Shown in pieces: positions 8,774 through 17,276 of a stretch of 49,043 bases of DNA. The stretch lies in contig NZ_CAJTQC010000023.1 of assembly GCF_910578445.1 (NCBI RefSeq), forward strand, positions 1 to 49,043. Direction: 5' to 3'. The position numbers and the translations under genes were made by a program. The notes below the pieces were generated by a model. The model was not told the DNA's origin and made no database searches. It saw only the letters and a list, made by a program, of their open reading frames with translations. Position 1 is the stretch's first letter. The number at the start of each line of letters is the position of its first letter. This stretch comes from an uncultured Duncaniella sp. GTDB taxonomy: Bacteria; Bacteroidota; Bacteroidia; Bacteroidales; Muribaculaceae.

Positions 8774-9193
8774 ATTGTTATTTTACCTTTCTTGATCTTG
8801 GTTAAGAGATGAATTGTAAGCCATCGAAGACCGGGCGATCGGGCGGTCGGCGGGCGTGTGGGAGAGAAGGTGGTGTTGTGGTTTTAGTCGTTTTTTGATG
8901 TGTCGGGCCACTGAAGCGTAAATATGATGATTGTCATAATGTGGCTGGCTCGGCTATGATTGATATAACAAAAACTGTGCCAAAGTCAGCCTTTATATTC
9001 TAATAACAATTAAAAAACATTTCTTGCTCTGCAAAGATACGATTTTTACAAAAAATTTCTTACCTTTGTCGGGAAAAATCCTTAGGATTTCATCGACTAC
9101 ACATTAATTATAAAGAAGAAAAAGTTTTTTCGAGGCCGTTTTTTCCGCATTGAATAATCTTCGGGGAATATCGGCCTCCGCATTGTAAAAGCT
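8774..9193. promoter_or_regulatory. divergent clpC/gyrA regulatory region
   Basis: This 420-base gap holds no gene. Two -7 boxes point outward. TATCTTTG on the minus strand (9032-9039) would give clpC a leader of about 250 bases. TACCTTTG on the plus strand (9061-9068) would give gyrA a leader of about 120 bases. Neither has an obvious TTG at the ideal distance. The boxes lie within 37 bases of each other, so the two promoters may compete. Confidence 0.45.
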
Positions 9194-11833
9194 ATGATTG
9201 AAGCAGACCGCATCATTAAAATCAATATTGAAAACGAGATGAAGAGCGCCTACATCGACTACTCGATGTCGGTGATAGTGTCGCGAGCCCTCCCTGATGT
9301 CAGAGACGGCTTGAAACCTGTCCACCGCCGTGTGCTCTTCGGAATGAACGAAATGGGCAATACGTCTGACCGCGCTCACAAGAAATCGGCCAACTGCGTC
9401 GGTGAGGTTATGGGTAAGTACCATCCACACGGCGACTCGTCAATCTACGGCACGGTAGTGCGTCTTGCACAGCCATGGGCCATGCGCTACACCCTTGTCG
9501 ACGGTCATGGTAACTTCGGTTCTGTCGACGGTGACGGTGCAGCCGCCATGCGTTACACCGAAGTGCGTCTTGACAAGCTCGGTGAAGAAATGCTCGCTGA
9601 TATTGACAGTGATACGGTGGACTTTCAGCGCAACTATGATAATACGCGCGATGAGCCGGTGGTTCTTCCCACCCGTTTCCCCAATCTGCTTGTAAACGGC
9701 GCTTCAGGTATCGCCGTAGGTATGGCAACCAATATGCCGACACACAACCTCGCTGAATCAATCAACGCGTGTGTGGCATACATCGACAATCCCGAAATCG
9801 ATATCGAGGGACTGATGAAGTTTATCCCGGCTCCCGACTTCCCCACCGGTGGTACGATTTATGGCTACAACGGTGTGAAAGAGGCTTACGAGACAGGCCG
9901 CGGACGTGTTGTCATCCGCTCGAAAGCAGAAATCGAGGTCGAGGACAATCATGAAAACATAATAGTCACCGAAATCCCTTACGGTGTTAACAAAGCCGAG
10001 CTCATCACTTATATAGCGCAGCTTGTAAACGACAAGAAACTCGACGGAATCGCCGACATCAATGACGAGAGCAACTACAAGGGCATGCGTATAGTCATCA
10101 AGCTCAAGAGCGACGCCAACGCGAGTGTCGTGCTCAACAAGCTCTATAAGATGACTCAGATGCAGGCATCGTTCAGCGTCAACAATGTCGCGCTTGTCAA
10201 CGGACGCCCCAAGACGCTCAACCTCAAGGAACTCATCAGTGAGTTCGTCAGCCACCGTCATGAAGTGGTCATCCGTCGCACTCAGTTTGAACTAAACAAG
10301 GCTCAGGAGCGTGCCCATATTCTTGAAGGACTTATCATCGCCTCGCAGAACATTGACGAAGTCATCAAGATCATCCGTGGCGCTTCCGACACTCAGAATG
10401 CCCGCGAATCGCTGAAGGCACGTTTCGGCCTGACTGATCCTCAGACAGCTGCTATCGTCGAGATGCGTCTGCGCCAGCTCACCGGTCTCGAACAGGATAA
10501 GCTCCGCAACGAATACGAAGCTCTTGAGAAAGAGATAGCCCGACTCGAACTTATCCTTTCCGACGAACACACCTGCCGTGAGCTCATCAAGGGTGAGCTT
10601 ATCGAAATCCGTGACAAGTATGGCGATGCCCGCCGCACGGATATCGACTATACCGCAGGCGACTTCAACGCCGAGGATTTCTATGCCGATGATGACATGA
10701 TCATCACCATCTCGCATCTCGGCTACATCAAGCGCACACAGCTCAGCGAATTCCGCGCACAGAACCGTGGCGGAGTAGGCGCAAAGGGTTCAGACACACG
10801 CAACGAAGACTTCATCGAGCATATCTACCCGGCATCGATGCATAATTATATGCTCTTCTTCACACAGAAGGGCCGTTGCTACTGGCTCAAGGTCTACGAG
10901 ATTCCCGAGGGCGCGAAAAACTCGAAGGGTCGTGCCATCCAGAACATGCTCAACATCGAGCCTGACGATTCAGTCAAGGCATTCATCTGCACCAAGTCGC
11001 TTGGCGATGCCGATTTCGTGCGCACACACAATCTCGTGTTCGCGACCAAGAAGGGCGTGATCAAGAAGACACGTCTTGAGGCTTATTCACGTCCGCGTGC
11101 ACGTGGCGTCAATGCCATTATCATCCGTGAAGGCGATGAGCTGCTTACAGTTGAAATGACCGATGGAAACAGCGAAATCCTTCTCGCCAACCGTAACGGC
11201 CGTGCCATCCGCTTCCCCGAAAACAAGGTGCGTGAGATGGGCCGTATGTCGGCCGGTGTTCGCGGCATGACTCTTGACAATGATGACGATGAGGTCGTAG
11301 GCATGATATGTATGCCGGAAGGCACTGCCAACGATGTCATGGTGCTGAGTGAACGTGGCTATGGCAAACGCACTCCTCTCGACACAGAAGTGACAAATGA
11401 AGCAGGAGAGACCGAGAAAGTCCCTGTCTATCGTGTGACCAACCGAGGCGGTAAGGGTGTCCGCACCATGAATATCACGGAAAAGACCGGTCGCCTTGTC
11501 GCTATCGAGAGCGTCAATGACGACAACGACCTTGTGATTATCAACAAGAGCGGTATCACTATCAGAATCCATGTGGCCGACATCCGCGTGCAAGGCCGTG
11601 CGACACAGGGCGTGCGTATCATCAATCTTGAGAAACGCAACGACACTATCGCGTCGGTATGCTGCGTCGATTCCGATCCGGAGGAAGAAGTCGAGGAAGT
11701 AGAGGCACAGGAAGTTGCCCCCGAAAATCCTGCCGACGGAGTTCTTGTTTTCGATGATTTGGAAGAAGATGAGATTATCGAGGACGACGATATTGATGAG
11801 GAAGATTCCGATATCAGTGATGACGAGGCCTGA
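9194..11833 (+). CDS. gyrA: DNA gyrase subunit A
   Basis: An 879-residue type IIA topoisomerase A subunit, which breaks and rejoins DNA to introduce negative supercoils with GyrB. The N-terminus has the typical SYxDYSMSVIVSRALPDVRDGLKPVHRR layout (about residues 19-46). The quinolone region reads KYHPHGDSSIYGTVV, and the catalytic tyrosine is Y121 in AMRYTE. After the breakage-reunion domain come C-terminal beta-propeller blades from about 510. The GyrA-box position holds QNRGGVG (523-529) rather than the canonical QRRGGKG. The position matching E. coli Asp87 is Gly86; the Ser83 equivalent is Ser82. The last about 45 residues are very acidic. Topoisomerase IV subunit A is less likely given the N-terminal sequence. 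Confidence 0.96.
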   Translation: MIEADRIIKINIENEMKSAYIDYSMSVIVSRALPDVRDGLKPVHRRVLFGMNEMGNTSDRAHKKSANCVGEVMGKYHPHGDSSIYGTVVRLAQPWAMRYTLVDGHGNFGSVDGDGAAAMRYTEVRLDKLGEEMLADIDSDTVDFQRNYDNTRDEPVVLPTRFPNLLVNGASGIAVGMATNMPTHNLAESINACVAYIDNPEIDIEGLMKFIPAPDFPTGGTIYGYNGVKEAYETGRGRVVIRSKAEIEVEDNHENIIVTEIPYGVNKAELITYIAQLVNDKKLDGIADINDESNYKGMRIVIKLKSDANASVVLNKLYKMTQMQASFSVNNVALVNGRPKTLNLKELISEFVSHRHEVVIRRTQFELNKAQERAHILEGLIIASQNIDEVIKIIRGASDTQNARESLKARFGLTDPQTAAIVEMRLRQLTGLEQDKLRNEYEALEKEIARLELILSDEHTCRELIKGELIEIRDKYGDARRTDIDYTAGDFNAEDFYADDDMIITISHLGYIKRTQLSEFRAQNRGGVGAKGSDTRNEDFIEHIYPASMHNYMLFFTQKGRCYWLKVYEIPEGAKNSKGRAIQNMLNIEPDDSVKAFICTKSLGDADFVRTHNLVFATKKGVIKKTRLEAYSRPRARGVNAIIIREGDELLTVEMTDGNSEILLANRNGRAIRFPENKVREMGRMSAGVRGMTLDNDDDEVVGMICMPEGTANDVMVLSERGYGKRTPLDTEVTNEAGETEKVPVYRVTNRGGKGVRTMNITEKTGRLVAIESVNDDNDLVIINKSGITIRIHVADIRVQGRATQGVRIINLEKRNDTIASVCCVDSDPEEEVEEVEAQEVAPENPADGVLVFDDLEEDEIIEDDDIDEEDSDISDDEA

Positions 11834-11907
11834 CCTCATCGGGAAAATCAGGTAAAATAACAATTCAGAATTTAATAATTTAATCCCCTAATACTAATAA
11901 ATCTATT

Positions 11908-13134
11908 ATGAAAAAAATCTGCGTCTTAACCGTGGGACTTCTCACCGCAGCTTCCATGACCGCACAGGTGGCCGTGGTTAAGGAAGCCGAGAAAGCATTC
12001 AAGAGCGTTGATAGCTATGCAGCCTATCAGAAAGCACTTCAGGCTATCACACCTGCATTTTCAAATTCTGAAACCGCTAAGGAAGCCCAGACCTATTGGA
12101 TTCCCGGTAAGGCCGGTTTCAAACTCTACGACGATCTTTTCGCCAAGAAGACTTTCGGTCAGGATGTAAACATCATTGACATGAGCAACGCTCTTCTCGA
12201 CGGCTACAACTATGGAATGAAAGCTCTGGATGTCGATACCGTTGTTGACGCAAAAGGCAAGCAGAAGACTAAATTTTCAAAGGATATCGTGAGCCAGATA
12301 GCCGGTCATGCAAATGACTTCCTCAATGCCGGTGCGGCTTATTGGGAAGCTCATGACTACAAGAAGGCTTATGAGGCTTTCAATGACTACCTTGAAATTC
12401 CCGCCAATCCCCGTCTCGGAAAGAACGCGCCCGCAGCACTTCCCGACTCAACTTCTACACAGATAATGTACAACTGCGCGCTTGCCGCATGGCAGGCCGA
12501 GATGCTTGACAAGGCAGCCGCAACTTTCGACGCTCTTCTTGCTAAGGGTTATGACGACCCGAATGCATACGACTATGCTTATAGTGTGGCCTATCAGATG
12601 CAGGACGAACCCCGTAAGCTCAACTATTCGCAGCTGGCTCTTGACAAGTTCGGCACTTCAGATCCCAAGTTCCTTCAGCGTGTTGTCAACAGCTACATCG
12701 AAAGCAAGGATTTCGACAAGGCCAAGACCATGCTCAGCAATGCAATTTCAGCCGATCCCAACAATGCTGCCTACTATCTCTCGCTCGGCGTGCTCCTCGA
12801 ACAGCAGAATGACTACAAGGGTGCGAAGGAAGCATATATGAAGGCTGTGTCTATTCAACCGGAAGGTGCTCTCAACAACCTCTACTATGGCCGTATGCTC
12901 GTGCAGGAATACAATGACCTCGATCAGGGTGCTGCAAACATGTCACAGCAGGAATACAACAAGTATAACTATGAGACCATGCGTCCCATCATCCTTGAGG
13001 CTGTCAAGTATCTTGAAAAAGCTTATCAGCTTGACAACGAACAGACAGATGCCCTCCGCTATCTTAAGAACATCTACTATGTGCTCAACGATGGCGACAA
13101 CCTCCTCCGTGTCGAAGGTCTCCTCGGCAAGTAA
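11908..13134 (+). CDS. secreted tetratricopeptide-repeat protein
   Basis: A 408-residue protein with a signal peptide (MKKICVLTVGLLTAASMTAQ), so it is probably periplasmic or envelope-associated. TPR-like helical pairs are seen around residues 130-175 (AAYWEAHDYKKAYEAFNDYL), 195-215, and 265-330 (AYYLSLGVLLEQQNDYKGAK, then ALNNLYYGRMLVQE), with another near the C-terminus. It has no catalytic motif; such repeats usually mediate protein contacts. It follows gyrA by 74 bases with no hairpin between, so partial cotranscription is possible, and is followed by a clear terminator. Confidence 0.85.
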   Translation: MKKICVLTVGLLTAASMTAQVAVVKEAEKAFKSVDSYAAYQKALQAITPAFSNSETAKEAQTYWIPGKAGFKLYDDLFAKKTFGQDVNIIDMSNALLDGYNYGMKALDVDTVVDAKGKQKTKFSKDIVSQIAGHANDFLNAGAAYWEAHDYKKAYEAFNDYLEIPANPRLGKNAPAALPDSTSTQIMYNCALAAWQAEMLDKAAATFDALLAKGYDDPNAYDYAYSVAYQMQDEPRKLNYSQLALDKFGTSDPKFLQRVVNSYIESKDFDKAKTMLSNAISADPNNAAYYLSLGVLLEQQNDYKGAKEAYMKAVSIQPEGALNNLYYGRMLVQEYNDLDQGAANMSQQEYNKYNYETMRPIILEAVKYLEKAYQLDNEQTDALRYLKNIYYVLNDGDNLLRVEGLLGK

Positions 13135-13233
13135 TCTTTCTGTCAAATCCACAGTCGAGTCTCCGCATATGAGATGTCCCGATTCAGTTCGGAGGACATC
13201 GCGGACTATGTGACTGCCGATTATAACCGTTTG

Positions 13234-13290
13234 AGCCGTGGCACGATTCCGGATTGATAATCATATTACCGGACAGTGCCACGGCTTTTA
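13234..13290 (+). terminator. terminator after TPR gene
   Basis: An 11-bp stem (AGCCGTGGCAC at 13234-13244 with its complement at 13276-13286) has further pairing inside (TCCGG/CCGGA) and is followed by TTTATCTA. It overlaps the extended reading frame that would start at 13238, which argues that the next gene really starts at 13313. Confidence 0.65.
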
Positions 13291-13312
13291 TCTATATATA
13301 TCACCAGACAAA

Positions 13313-13873
13313 ATGACATCAACCACATCATCAGTCCAGTCGACACTCAGTCAGTTTGACAGCGCTCTCGGCAAATGCCGTGAGGTTTTTGTCAACAAGC
13401 TTGTCGACTATGGCGCATCATGGCGCATCATGCGTCCACGTTCGATAACAGACCAGCTTTATATCAAGGCCAAGCGCATACGCACCCTTGAAGAAGGGGA
13501 GGCCATGGTCGATGAGGGAATACTCGGCGAGTTTATGGCCATCGTCAATTATGGGCTCATAGGCCTGATACAGCTTCAGCTCGGTTATGCCGACGAGTCG
13601 GATATCGATTCGGACGAAGCCACAGCCCTTTATGACCGTTATGCCGCCGAGGCACGTCGGCTGATGGAGGCCAAGACCCACGACTACGGAGACGCATGGC
13701 GCGGAATGAGGGTGAATTCCTACACGGATTTTATTCTGACCAAACTTCAGCGCGTCAAGGAAATCGAAGGCAATGGCGGGGCAACAACCGTCTCCGAAGG
13801 AATTGATTCGAACTATATGGATATTATCAATTATGCCGTCTTCGCCATCATCAAACTTACTCAGCAGGCTTAA
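13313..13873 (+). CDS. DUF1599 protein with two repeats
   Basis: A 186-residue protein matching DUF1599 (Pfam PF07659), a Bacteroidota family of unknown function. The two repeats are visible: KLVDYGASWRIMRPRSITDQ with VNYGLIGLIQL, and AKTHDYGDAWRGMRVNSYTD with INYAVFAIIKL. The shared DYGxxWRxMR motif and the following Asp/Lys residues could form a nucleotide- or metal-binding site, but I know of no assigned activity. I chose the ATG at 13313 because the longer frame would begin inside the preceding terminator. The next gene (DoxX-like) starts 20 bases downstream; this pairing is, from memory, common in Bacteroides. Confidence 0.85.
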   Translation: MTSTTSSVQSTLSQFDSALGKCREVFVNKLVDYGASWRIMRPRSITDQLYIKAKRIRTLEEGEAMVDEGILGEFMAIVNYGLIGLIQLQLGYADESDIDSDEATALYDRYAAEARRLMEAKTHDYGDAWRGMRVNSYTDFILTKLQRVKEIEGNGGATTVSEGIDSNYMDIINYAVFAIIKLTQQA

Positions 13874-13892
13874 TGCTCTCTACCATCCCGCG

Positions 13893-15173
13893 ATGGTATG
13901 GACTGTCCGTGTGGTCATCGGGGCGGTCTTTGTCGTGTCGGGATTTGCCAAAAGCATAGACCCTTGGGGAAGCTATTATAAAATATACGAGTATCTTGAT
14001 GTGTGGGGCTGGGATATCCCGTCTGCGCTCGTGGTGCTTGCCGCTTTCGCCTTGGGAGGCTTTGAATTTGTGTGGGGATGCTTGTTGTTATTAGGGTGTT
14101 ATCGCCGTGTAGCGGTGTGGCTTCTGCTGCTTATGATGGCATTCATGTTGCCTCTGACCCTCTACATAGCCGTCGCCGACCCTGTGGCCGACTGTGGTTG
14201 CTTCGGTGACTTTTGGATTATCTCGAATACGGCGACTTTTCTAAAGAATATTATCATCACACAGTTGCTGCTTTATCTCGCAGTGTTCAACAGACGGGTC
14301 GACGGACTGTTTTTCCCATATGTACAATGGGTGGTTGGCGGACTTGTGACGCTCTATATCGTCATCATTTCAATGGTCGGATTCAATGTGCAGCCGCTTA
14401 TTGATTTCAGGCGTTTTGAACCGGGCGTTTCGCTCATGCCTTCCGATAATGATGGCGACGAAGATTCGGAAATGGATGTGGACTATGAGTTCATATATGA
14501 AAAGGATGGCAGGGAGCAGAGTTTCACCATTGACAATCTTCCGGACTCGACATGGACGTTTGTTGACCGTAGGGTAATCGGTGGAGGTTCTGAGGAGCTT
14601 GCCGACGGATTTTCTGTCATAGCCGACGGCGAGGATATCGCAGCCGATATTATTTCGCCGGATTCGGAGCAATTTCTGGTTACAGTCCCCGATATGCGAG
14701 GGGTCGATCTGTCCTATACCTATCTCCTGAACGAACTCAATAAGTTCATCACCGGACGCGGTGGCTCGATGGTCGCTATTGTCAACGGTGACGACGATGA
14801 TATCGAGTGGTGGCGGGATGTCTCGATGGCCTCCTATCCGATATATAGCGCAGAGCCTACGATGATCAAGGAGCTTGCGCGCGGTCGGGCTGCCATAGTC
14901 TATCTGAAAGACGGGGTGGTGGAGTGGAAGCGTACGCTTTCGTCCATTTCTTATCCAACGGTAACAGGTACTCCTGCCGGCGAACTGCTGTCGGTGCTTG
15001 ATCCTGAACCGACCTATTACCTGTATCTGCTCTCCATTACGTTTGCAGGTATAATATTCATTACAATGGTGCTTGACCGCAGCGGACGCTTGGTCGCATG
15101 GCACATCCGCTATCACCGTCGTCGAAAACAACGGTGGAAGAAAGAACCAAATTCTGACGAAGCGCAACTTTAA
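13893..15173 (+). CDS. BT_3928-like DoxX-family membrane protein
   Basis: A 426-residue inner-membrane protein. The first about 150 residues form four or so helices of DoxX type (VVIGAVFVVSGFAKSIDPWG, then WGCLLLLGCYRRVAVWLLLL). Cysteines in VADCGCFGDFW resemble redox-active DoxX/MauE proteins. A further helix (about 150-175) is followed by an acidic soluble domain, then a last helix near 380-400 (YLYLLSITFAGIIFITMV) and a basic tail. The family is named from a Bacteroides thetaiotaomicron gene and its function is not established; quinone or thiol redox chemistry is a guess. The start at 13893 avoids overlap with the DUF1599 gene. Confidence 0.78.
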   Translation: MVWTVRVVIGAVFVVSGFAKSIDPWGSYYKIYEYLDVWGWDIPSALVVLAAFALGGFEFVWGCLLLLGCYRRVAVWLLLLMMAFMLPLTLYIAVADPVADCGCFGDFWIISNTATFLKNIIITQLLLYLAVFNRRVDGLFFPYVQWVVGGLVTLYIVIISMVGFNVQPLIDFRRFEPGVSLMPSDNDGDEDSEMDVDYEFIYEKDGREQSFTIDNLPDSTWTFVDRRVIGGGSEELADGFSVIADGEDIAADIISPDSEQFLVTVPDMRGVDLSYTYLLNELNKFITGRGGSMVAIVNGDDDDIEWWRDVSMASYPIYSAEPTMIKELARGRAAIVYLKDGVVEWKRTLSSISYPTVTGTPAGELLSVLDPEPTYYLYLLSITFAGIIFITMVLDRSGRLVAWHIRYHRRRKQRWKKEPNSDEAQL

Positions 15174-15252
15174 TCCACGGCGGATTGTTAAGAACATAAA
15201 ACGTTCTCGACAATCCGTCGTTAATTTTAAGCCTATAAATAACGTTAGCATT

Positions 15253-16686
15253 ATGTCAGCTCACGGTTCATCTTACGGCAAACCGGATTTGAATCCCGTC
15301 GATTTCGAATCAGGAGGATTTGCCAAGCATATTTTCTATTCAGCGCGTCAGGCGCTCCGTCATCATGCCACCGGTGGCAATGTACTTATCTTTGCCACTT
15401 TGCTTGCGCTTATCGTAGCTAATATTCCGGGCATCAACGGACTCTATGCAGACTTCTGGAATCAGGAAATGCGTCTGCAAGTGGGGGATTTCAATGTCTT
15501 TTCCCACGGAGGTCATCCGATGACTGTCATTCAGTTTATCAACGATGCGCTCATGGCCCTGTTTTTCTTTACGATAGGTCTTGAAATCAAGCGTGAGGTG
15601 CTCGTTGGTGAACTTTCGTCGTTCCGACAGGCTCTTTTGCCTATCATGGGCGCGATTGGCGGTATGATTTTCCCTGTGGGGCTATTTCTTCTTCTTTCGG
15701 CAGGTACTGACTATATTGACGGTGCTGCCATTCCGATGGCAACCGATATCGCATTCTCGCTTGGAGTGCTTGCCATCCTCGGTTCTCGTGTCCCGCTTTC
15801 GCTTAAGATATTCCTGACCACACTTGCGGTTGTCGATGATATAGGTGGTATAATTGTCATAGCCGCATTCTATTCGACTCATATAGACCTCGCGTTTATC
15901 GGATATGCGGCTGTCGGGCTGGCAGTTCTTATCGTCGGAGGTGGCTTGCTTAAGATTCAGAGTAAGATTTTCTATGTGCTTGTCGGCGGCATAGTCTGGT
16001 TCTTCGTTCTCAATTCCGGAATTCATCCGACCATTGCCGGAGTTCTTGTTGCATTCTGTGTGCCGTCCGTGCCGGTCTATGCTCCGGGCAAATATGTCAA
16101 GATAATCCGTCGGTCAATCCGTAATTTCGATGAGGCCGACGACGAGGAACTTGGCAACGGAAAATTGCTCAACCATGAGGAGATGGACTGGCTTAAGGAA
16201 ATTGAAAGCGCTTCCGACAAGGTTATTTCCCCTCTTCAGGATCTTGAAGATTCGCTTCATCCTGTCGTCAACTTTCTCATCATTCCGCTTTTCGCTTTTG
16301 CCAATGCCGGTATCTATCTGCTCGACATGAATCCCATGACACTTGTTTCGGGTATAAGTCTCGCTATTATTATCGGTCTTGTTGTCGGTAAATTTATCGG
16401 CATCCTGCTTTTCTCATGGCTGACTGTCAGGTTCAGGCTCGCTCCTATGCCCGAAGGCTCTGATTGGAAAATGATAGCGGGAGTGGCTATGCTCGGTGGC
16501 ATCGGCTTTACGGTTTCGCTATTTATCGCCAATCTCTCCTTTGGTAGCGGAGACGCGTCTGCCCTTGCACTGCTCAATGATGCGAAGCTTGGCATTGTGG
16601 TTGGCTCGCTTCTTGCAGGTGTCATAGGCTACTTGATTCTTGCCCGTACACTTCCCTCGTCAGACGATGGCAGGGATGAAGTTTAG
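15253..16686 (+). CDS. nhaA: Na+/H+ antiporter NhaA
   Basis: A 477-residue polytopic inner-membrane antiporter exporting Na+ in exchange for protons. Family hallmarks are FFFTIGLEIKREVLVGELS, ATDIAFSLGVLAILGSRVP and the ion-binding pair D195-D196 in LAVVDDIGG (Asp163/164 in E. coli). It is longer than E. coli NhaA (388 residues) because of a hydrophilic cytoplasmic insertion around 285-330 (rich in Asp/Glu/Lys) and an N-terminal extension. I start it at the ATG at 15253, since the upstream frame runs into the previous gene. A strong terminator follows. Confidence 0.95.
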   Translation: MSAHGSSYGKPDLNPVDFESGGFAKHIFYSARQALRHHATGGNVLIFATLLALIVANIPGINGLYADFWNQEMRLQVGDFNVFSHGGHPMTVIQFINDALMALFFFTIGLEIKREVLVGELSSFRQALLPIMGAIGGMIFPVGLFLLLSAGTDYIDGAAIPMATDIAFSLGVLAILGSRVPLSLKIFLTTLAVVDDIGGIIVIAAFYSTHIDLAFIGYAAVGLAVLIVGGGLLKIQSKIFYVLVGGIVWFFVLNSGIHPTIAGVLVAFCVPSVPVYAPGKYVKIIRRSIRNFDEADDEELGNGKLLNHEEMDWLKEIESASDKVISPLQDLEDSLHPVVNFLIIPLFAFANAGIYLLDMNPMTLVSGISLAIIIGLVVGKFIGILLFSWLTVRFRLAPMPEGSDWKMIAGVAMLGGIGFTVSLFIANLSFGSGDASALALLNDAKLGIVVGSLLAGVIGYLILARTLPSSDDGRDEV

Positions 16687-16744
16687 AAATATCGTGTCGG
16701 GTTGATGTGTCGTCGCTCCACTGATTTCACCTTATTTACTAAGA

Positions 16745-16770
16745 GCGCACCGGCCGGTGCGCCCTTTTGT
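16745..16770 (+). terminator. rho-independent terminator of nhaA
   Basis: A perfect 18-base palindrome, GCGCACCGGCCGGTGCGC (16745-16762), is followed by CCTTTTGTTA. It ends transcription 58 bases after nhaA. Its T-run overlaps the TTTG of the next promoter. Confidence 0.8.
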
Positions 16771-16796
16771 TATTTCATGGAAAATGTCTAAATTTG
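16766..16796 (+). promoter_or_regulatory. promoter of the ferredoxin lipoprotein-NapGH-like unit
   Basis: TTTG (16766-16769), a 19-base spacer and TAAATTTG (16789-16796) give a full consensus match. The expected start point is about 16799-16802, at most a few bases before the ATG at 16804, so the message would be leaderless or nearly so. Confidence 0.7.
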
Positions 16797-16803
16797 CATC
16801 TGT

Positions 16804-17271
16804 ATGCAGAACATGACACGCAGACAATGGCTATTTCGTGTCGGCGGTGCGGTAGTCGTGCCGTCGTTGCTTTCATCGTGCCGTCCCGGAATTTCTGGTA
16901 ATGTCAATGAGGTGGGCGAGCGCCTTTCACAAGCCTATGTCCCGCTCAAACCGAACGATTGTGTGGCTTGCGACAATTGCATGCCATGCCCATATGGAAT
17001 AGATATCCCATCCAATCTCATTTTTGCCGACCGGGCTATTCAGGACGGATATATGCCGGGAGCTCTTGATGATGAGGACTTCTCTGTTAAGGGCAAAAGA
17101 TTCCTTGAACTTTATGAGGACCGTATCCCGGACAAGGCTCAGACACAACGCTGCATAGGGTGTGGGGAATGTCTGGGCGCATGCCCCGTCGGGATAGATA
17201 TTCCTGATCAGATGTCTAAAATAACCGCGCTTACGGATGTGTTGCGCGATTTACGTTGTCAGCAATTGTGA
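16804..17271 (+). CDS. Tat-type 4Fe-4S lipoprotein (detached aldo/keto-reductase ferredoxin module)
   Basis: A 155-residue protein. After MTRRQWLF (twin-arginine) comes a hydrophobic stretch and a lipobox, LLSSC, so it is probably exported folded by Tat and lipid-anchored. Two cluster motifs follow: CVACDNCMPCPYGIDIP and CIGCGECLGACPVGIDIP. This Cys pattern with GIDIP is that of the C-terminal ferredoxin part of Bacteroidota Fe-S aldo/keto reductases, but no reductase barrel is present. It is followed 6 bases later by the NapH-NapG-like gene, so it probably exchanges electrons with it. The start could also be the ATG at 16813. The partner enzyme is not visible here. Confidence 0.75.
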   Translation: MQNMTRRQWLFRVGGAVVVPSLLSSCRPGISGNVNEVGERLSQAYVPLKPNDCVACDNCMPCPYGIDIPSNLIFADRAIQDGYMPGALDDEDFSVKGKRFLELYEDRIPDKAQTQRCIGCGECLGACPVGIDIPDQMSKITALTDVLRDLRCQQL

Positions 17272-17276
17272 TTGGT

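Noticed and set aside
11087..11863. Long minus-strand frame (258 codons) opposite gyrA
   Set aside because: It mirrors the gyrA codon structure; gyrA is certain and the antisense protein has no recognisable domain.
13238..13312. Longer DUF1599 start at 13238
   Set aside because: It would put the start codon inside the preceding terminator stem; the ATG at 13313 fits the family better.
14370..15251. 293-codon minus-strand frame opposite the BT_3928-like gene
   Set aside because: Composition-driven shadow; the plus-strand gene has membrane segments and family motifs.
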